Positions 61,982-64,000 of a stretch of 64,000 bases of DNA are shown one piece after another (position 1 is the first letter of the stretch; each line of letters begins with the position of its first letter). A model generated the notes under the pieces. The model saw nothing but the letters and a program-made list of their open reading frames with translations. It did no database searches and was not told the DNA's origin. The translations under genes and the position numbers were made by a program. Location: positions 24,487-88,486 of the forward strand of contig NZ_JBNLIA010000006.1 of assembly GCF_050122995.1 (NCBI RefSeq), read 5' to 3'. The DNA comes from Haloparvum alkalitolerans (GTDB taxonomy: Archaea; Halobacteriota; Halobacteria; Halobacteriales; Haloferacaceae).

Positions 61982-62278
61982 CTACGACGTAGCGGGTACG
62001 TTCACGTCTTCTAAATACTGACTTTCCCACTCACGTCGCGCCTCGATCTCCCGCAATCCGCGTTGCGTGACCGTGTACACATTAGTCCGCTTGTCAAGTT
62101 CACCTTTCTCGAGCAGTCCTTTGTTGACGAGGTCGTCGAGATTCGGATAGAGGCGGCCGTGGTTGATCTCCTGTTCGTAGTAGTCGTCGAGTTCATCTTT
62201 GATTGCGAGCCCGTGTGGTTCCTCGAGCCCGGCGGTTACGTACAAGATATCCCGCTGGAACCCAGTTAGATCGTGCAT
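61982..62278 (-). CDS. PadR family transcriptional regulator
   Basis: A 98-residue PadR protein of minimal length (LTGFQRDILYVTAGLEEPHG, with EQEINHGRLYPNLDDLVNKG). It is a shorter relative of the protein at 1482. Genes under its control are not known. It is divergent from the DUF1931 gene at 62413. Confidence 0.9.
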   Translation of the reverse strand: MHDLTGFQRDILYVTAGLEEPHGLAIKDELDDYYEQEINHGRLYPNLDDLVNKGLLEKGELDKRTNVYTVTQRGLREIEARREWESQYLEDVNVPATS

Positions 62279-62379
62279 CTGCCTGTTCCCTATTTTTGAG
62301 GGGTGGCATATGTTCTCTCTGGTACTCAGAGACGAATTCGGCGTGACTGGCCAGGAAGACTACGTGAGAACTTCGAACC

Positions 62380-62387
62380 TTTATATG
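62380..62387 (+). promoter_or_regulatory. TATA box of the DUF1931 gene
   Basis: TTTATATG is centred about 28 nt before the ATG at 62413, fitting a leaderless transcript. Confidence 0.5.
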
Positions 62388-62412
62388 GTGGACAGGAGAA
62401 ATCCGCGATGGA

Positions 62413-62580
62413 ATGTCTGACCTAATCGTCAAAGCAGCCGTGAAGGATGCACTTTCGGACCACAACGTCTCGGCAGATTTCTACGACGCCCTCAACGAAG
62501 AGGTCGCCGAACTGCTCGACGACGCCGCAGAGCGTGCTGAGGCCAACGACCGGAAGACGGTCCAGCCCCGCGACCTGTAG
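62413..62580 (+). CDS. DUF1931 histone-fold protein
   Basis: A 55-residue protein (LIVKAAVKDALSDHNVSADF, with AERAEANDRKTVQPRDL) that I recognise as the short DUF1931 family of haloarchaea, with a predicted histone-like fold. Such proteins may bind DNA or each other. The start is supported by a TATA box 28 nt upstream. Confidence 0.85.
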   Translation: MSDLIVKAAVKDALSDHNVSADFYDALNEEVAELLDDAAERAEANDRKTVQPRDL

Positions 62581-62787
62581 GCCTGCGTAACGCAGCCAAC
62601 CCCGGCACTCGAACGTAGCTTTTTGAGGTTCCTGTTCAGCATAATTCGAGGTGGAGCCTCCGATCTCAAGGAACGAGTGTAGCGAACGAGTAGGTCGGAG
62701 AGGAAACCGACAAAGGACGACGCAACCGCACGACGGTAGCTACCCGGCTCCCAATATTATAAGAACCGCCGAGTGGTAATCTGAAAT

Positions 62788-64000
62788 ATGGAGGTGCGTC
62801 GAACTGCGCCGGTCAAACTCGTTGTTCCCGATGAGCGGCGCGACGACCTCCACGAATCTGCGCGACAGTTCCTCTACTGTGCGAATCGTGCTGCCGAGTT
62901 CTGTTGGGACGACGACTCCTACATGAGCTGCATCACTGCGAACTCAACTGCGCGAGACGCACTCTACCCGGAGCTGCGGGAAGAAACTGATCTCACTGCC
63001 AACCTCGTTCAAGAGGCCATCCGACGCGCCGTCCAAGCGACGAAAGGGTGCGTCGAACGATGGAAACAGGGCAAGCGTGTGAGCCAACCGGAGTTCACTT
63101 CGTGGAGTATGGTCTACGATAAGCGAAGCGCCACATTCTACCGGAACAAAGTCTCGCTTTCAACCGTCAACGGGCGTGTTGAGTGCGACTTTGAACTCCC
63201 GGCGGACAGCCCGACGCCCTACGAACAGTACGTTCTCTCAGAGGAGTACGAGTTCCGGGCGAGCACACTGCAATACGACAAGACGACTGACGAGTTCTAT
63301 TTCCACATCACGACGCGAAAGTACGATGACGACGAGTCCGAGGTTTCGGCAGATACCGGGCACCAAACAGTCCTCGGTATCGACCTCGGCGTCAACAGCC
63401 TCGCAGTAGCTTCGACCGGCACGTTCTGGCAGGGCGACGACTACGACTATTGGTGCCGCGAGTTCGAGAAGCGACGTGGCGAGATGCAACGGCGCAGCAC
63501 GCAGGCCGCACACAACGCCCTGCTTCGCCTTGGAAAGCGAGAAGAAGCCTGGCGGAAGCAGTACATTCACACGGTTGCCAATGAGATCGTTTCGGAAGCA
63601 GTCGAACACGACTGCGACGTGATCGTGTTCGAGGATTTAACCGACATCCGTGAGCGTCTCCCGCAGGCTAAATGGCACCATGTTTGGGCGTTCCGACGCC
63701 TGTACGAGTACGTCTCCTACAAGGCACCAGAACAAGTCGTCTCCGTGGAACAAGTCAAACCGAACCACACGTCCCAACGCTGTTCTCGGACGGATTGTGG
63801 GTTCACGAACGAAGCGAATCGCCACGGAGAACACTTCGAGTGCCAGAAATGCGGTTACGAGGTGAACGCGGACTACAATGCAGCGAAGAATATCGGGCTA
63901 CGCTATGCCCGAAAGCGGAAACACAGACTCTGTTCCTCGCCCACGTCGGGGGGCGGAGACGCACCAGTAGACGTGCGTATAAATGGTGGGACGTTGAAGT
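62788..64000 (+). CDS. tnpB: TnpB RNA-guided nuclease (IS200/IS605 type), partial
   Basis: 404 codons are visible and the frame is open at the window end. RuvC-like catalytic residues are present: D199 (GIDLGVNSLA), E282 (VFEDLTDI) and D362 (NADYNAAKNI). A zinc finger has C332, C337, C352 and C355. The N-terminus (EVRRTAPVKLVVPDERRDDL) matches IS1341-type TnpB. No tnpA is seen upstream. The ATG follows a TATA-like TATTATAAG at about 62754-62762. The right end with any guide RNA lies outside the window. Confidence 0.92.
   Translation, partial: MEVRRTAPVKLVVPDERRDDLHESARQFLYCANRAAEFCWDDDSYMSCITANSTARDALYPELREETDLTANLVQEAIRRAVQATKGCVERWKQGKRVSQPEFTSWSMVYDKRSATFYRNKVSLSTVNGRVECDFELPADSPTPYEQYVLSEEYEFRASTLQYDKTTDEFYFHITTRKYDDDESEVSADTGHQTVLGIDLGVNSLAVASTGTFWQGDDYDYWCREFEKRRGEMQRRSTQAAHNALLRLGKREEAWRKQYIHTVANEIVSEAVEHDCDVIVFEDLTDIRERLPQAKWHHVWAFRRLYEYVSYKAPEQVVSVEQVKPNHTSQRCSRTDCGFTNEANRHGEHFECQKCGYEVNADYNAAKNIGLRYARKRKHRLCSSPTSGGGDAPVDVRINGGTLK

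Noticed and set aside
1..64000. CRISPR arrays, tRNA and rRNA genes
   Set aside because: No regularly spaced repeats or recognisable RNA gene sequences were found by eye.

Overview
The window reads as haloarchaeal DNA (class Halobacteria). Proteins are strongly acidic, secreted proteins use twin-arginine signals with lipoboxes, several promoters have a TATA box about 26-28 nt before the start codon (leaderless mRNAs), and the regulators are haloarchaeal types (HTH-10/bat, TRASH-Lrp, PadR, DtxR/SirR-like). No rRNA, tRNA, replication gene or CRISPR array was seen, so I cannot say whether this is chromosome or megaplasmid.

Layout. 1-7.8 kb: oxidoreductases (zinc alcohol dehydrogenase, quinone-reductase-like MDR, two SDRs, a cupin) mixed with three bat-type HTH-10 regulators and a PadR regulator; five of these promoters share a TATA-linked motif. 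7.9-9.5 kb: a long DDE transposase. 10-23.9 kb: metal block I, with an unusual P1B-ATPase (SPW motif), a Cys-rich membrane protein, two two-domain multicopper oxidases, a CPBP protease, a CDF exporter, a ZntA-like ATPase, a halocyanin-like protein, a ZIP transporter and a DtxR regulator with palindromic sites. 24-27.8 kb: an IS5 relic, a second DDE transposase and a tyrosine recombinase preceded by a 15-6-15 palindrome. 27.9-34.6 kb: metal block II, with an FmdE-like protein, a CPG-type ATPase, a free HMA protein, a divergent metal-sensor-like HTH, an amidohydrolase and a double-YHS permease. 34.8-41.7 kb: a membrane-anchored winged-helix protein with a Met-rich loop, Met/His-rich and SHOCT-tailed membrane proteins, DUF302, a thioredoxin-like protein, a plastocyanin-SHOCT fusion, a NosF/NosY-like ABC transporter, a TRASH-Lrp regulator and a mini YHS protein. 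42-49.2 kb: a methyltransferase with a Cys-rich partner, a DUF411 lipoprotein, a universal stress protein, DoxX, a geranylgeranyl-reductase-type flavoprotein and DUF63. 49.2-60.7 kb: metal block III, with CopA, TRASH-Lrp, two CopZ-like chaperones, a bacterial-type aconitase, SHOCT, a second DoxX, two small membrane proteins and CopB. 60.9-64 kb: a Fic/Doc-like protein abutting a 34-residue ORF, PadR, a DUF1931 histone-fold protein and a TnpB cut by the window edge.

Together the genes look like a composite copper/zinc/cadmium resistance island. P1B-ATPases, CDF and possibly the ABC unit would export metal. HMA, YHS and TRASH proteins would bind and sense it. Multicopper oxidases, plastocyanins, DUF411 and Met-rich proteins would handle copper outside the membrane. 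The candidate for an undescribed system is the 33.2-41.7 kb stretch, where small Met/His-rich membrane proteins with cytoplasmic SHOCT tails recur, one fused to a blue-copper domain, beside a membrane-bound HTH protein that carries a Met-rich outer loop.
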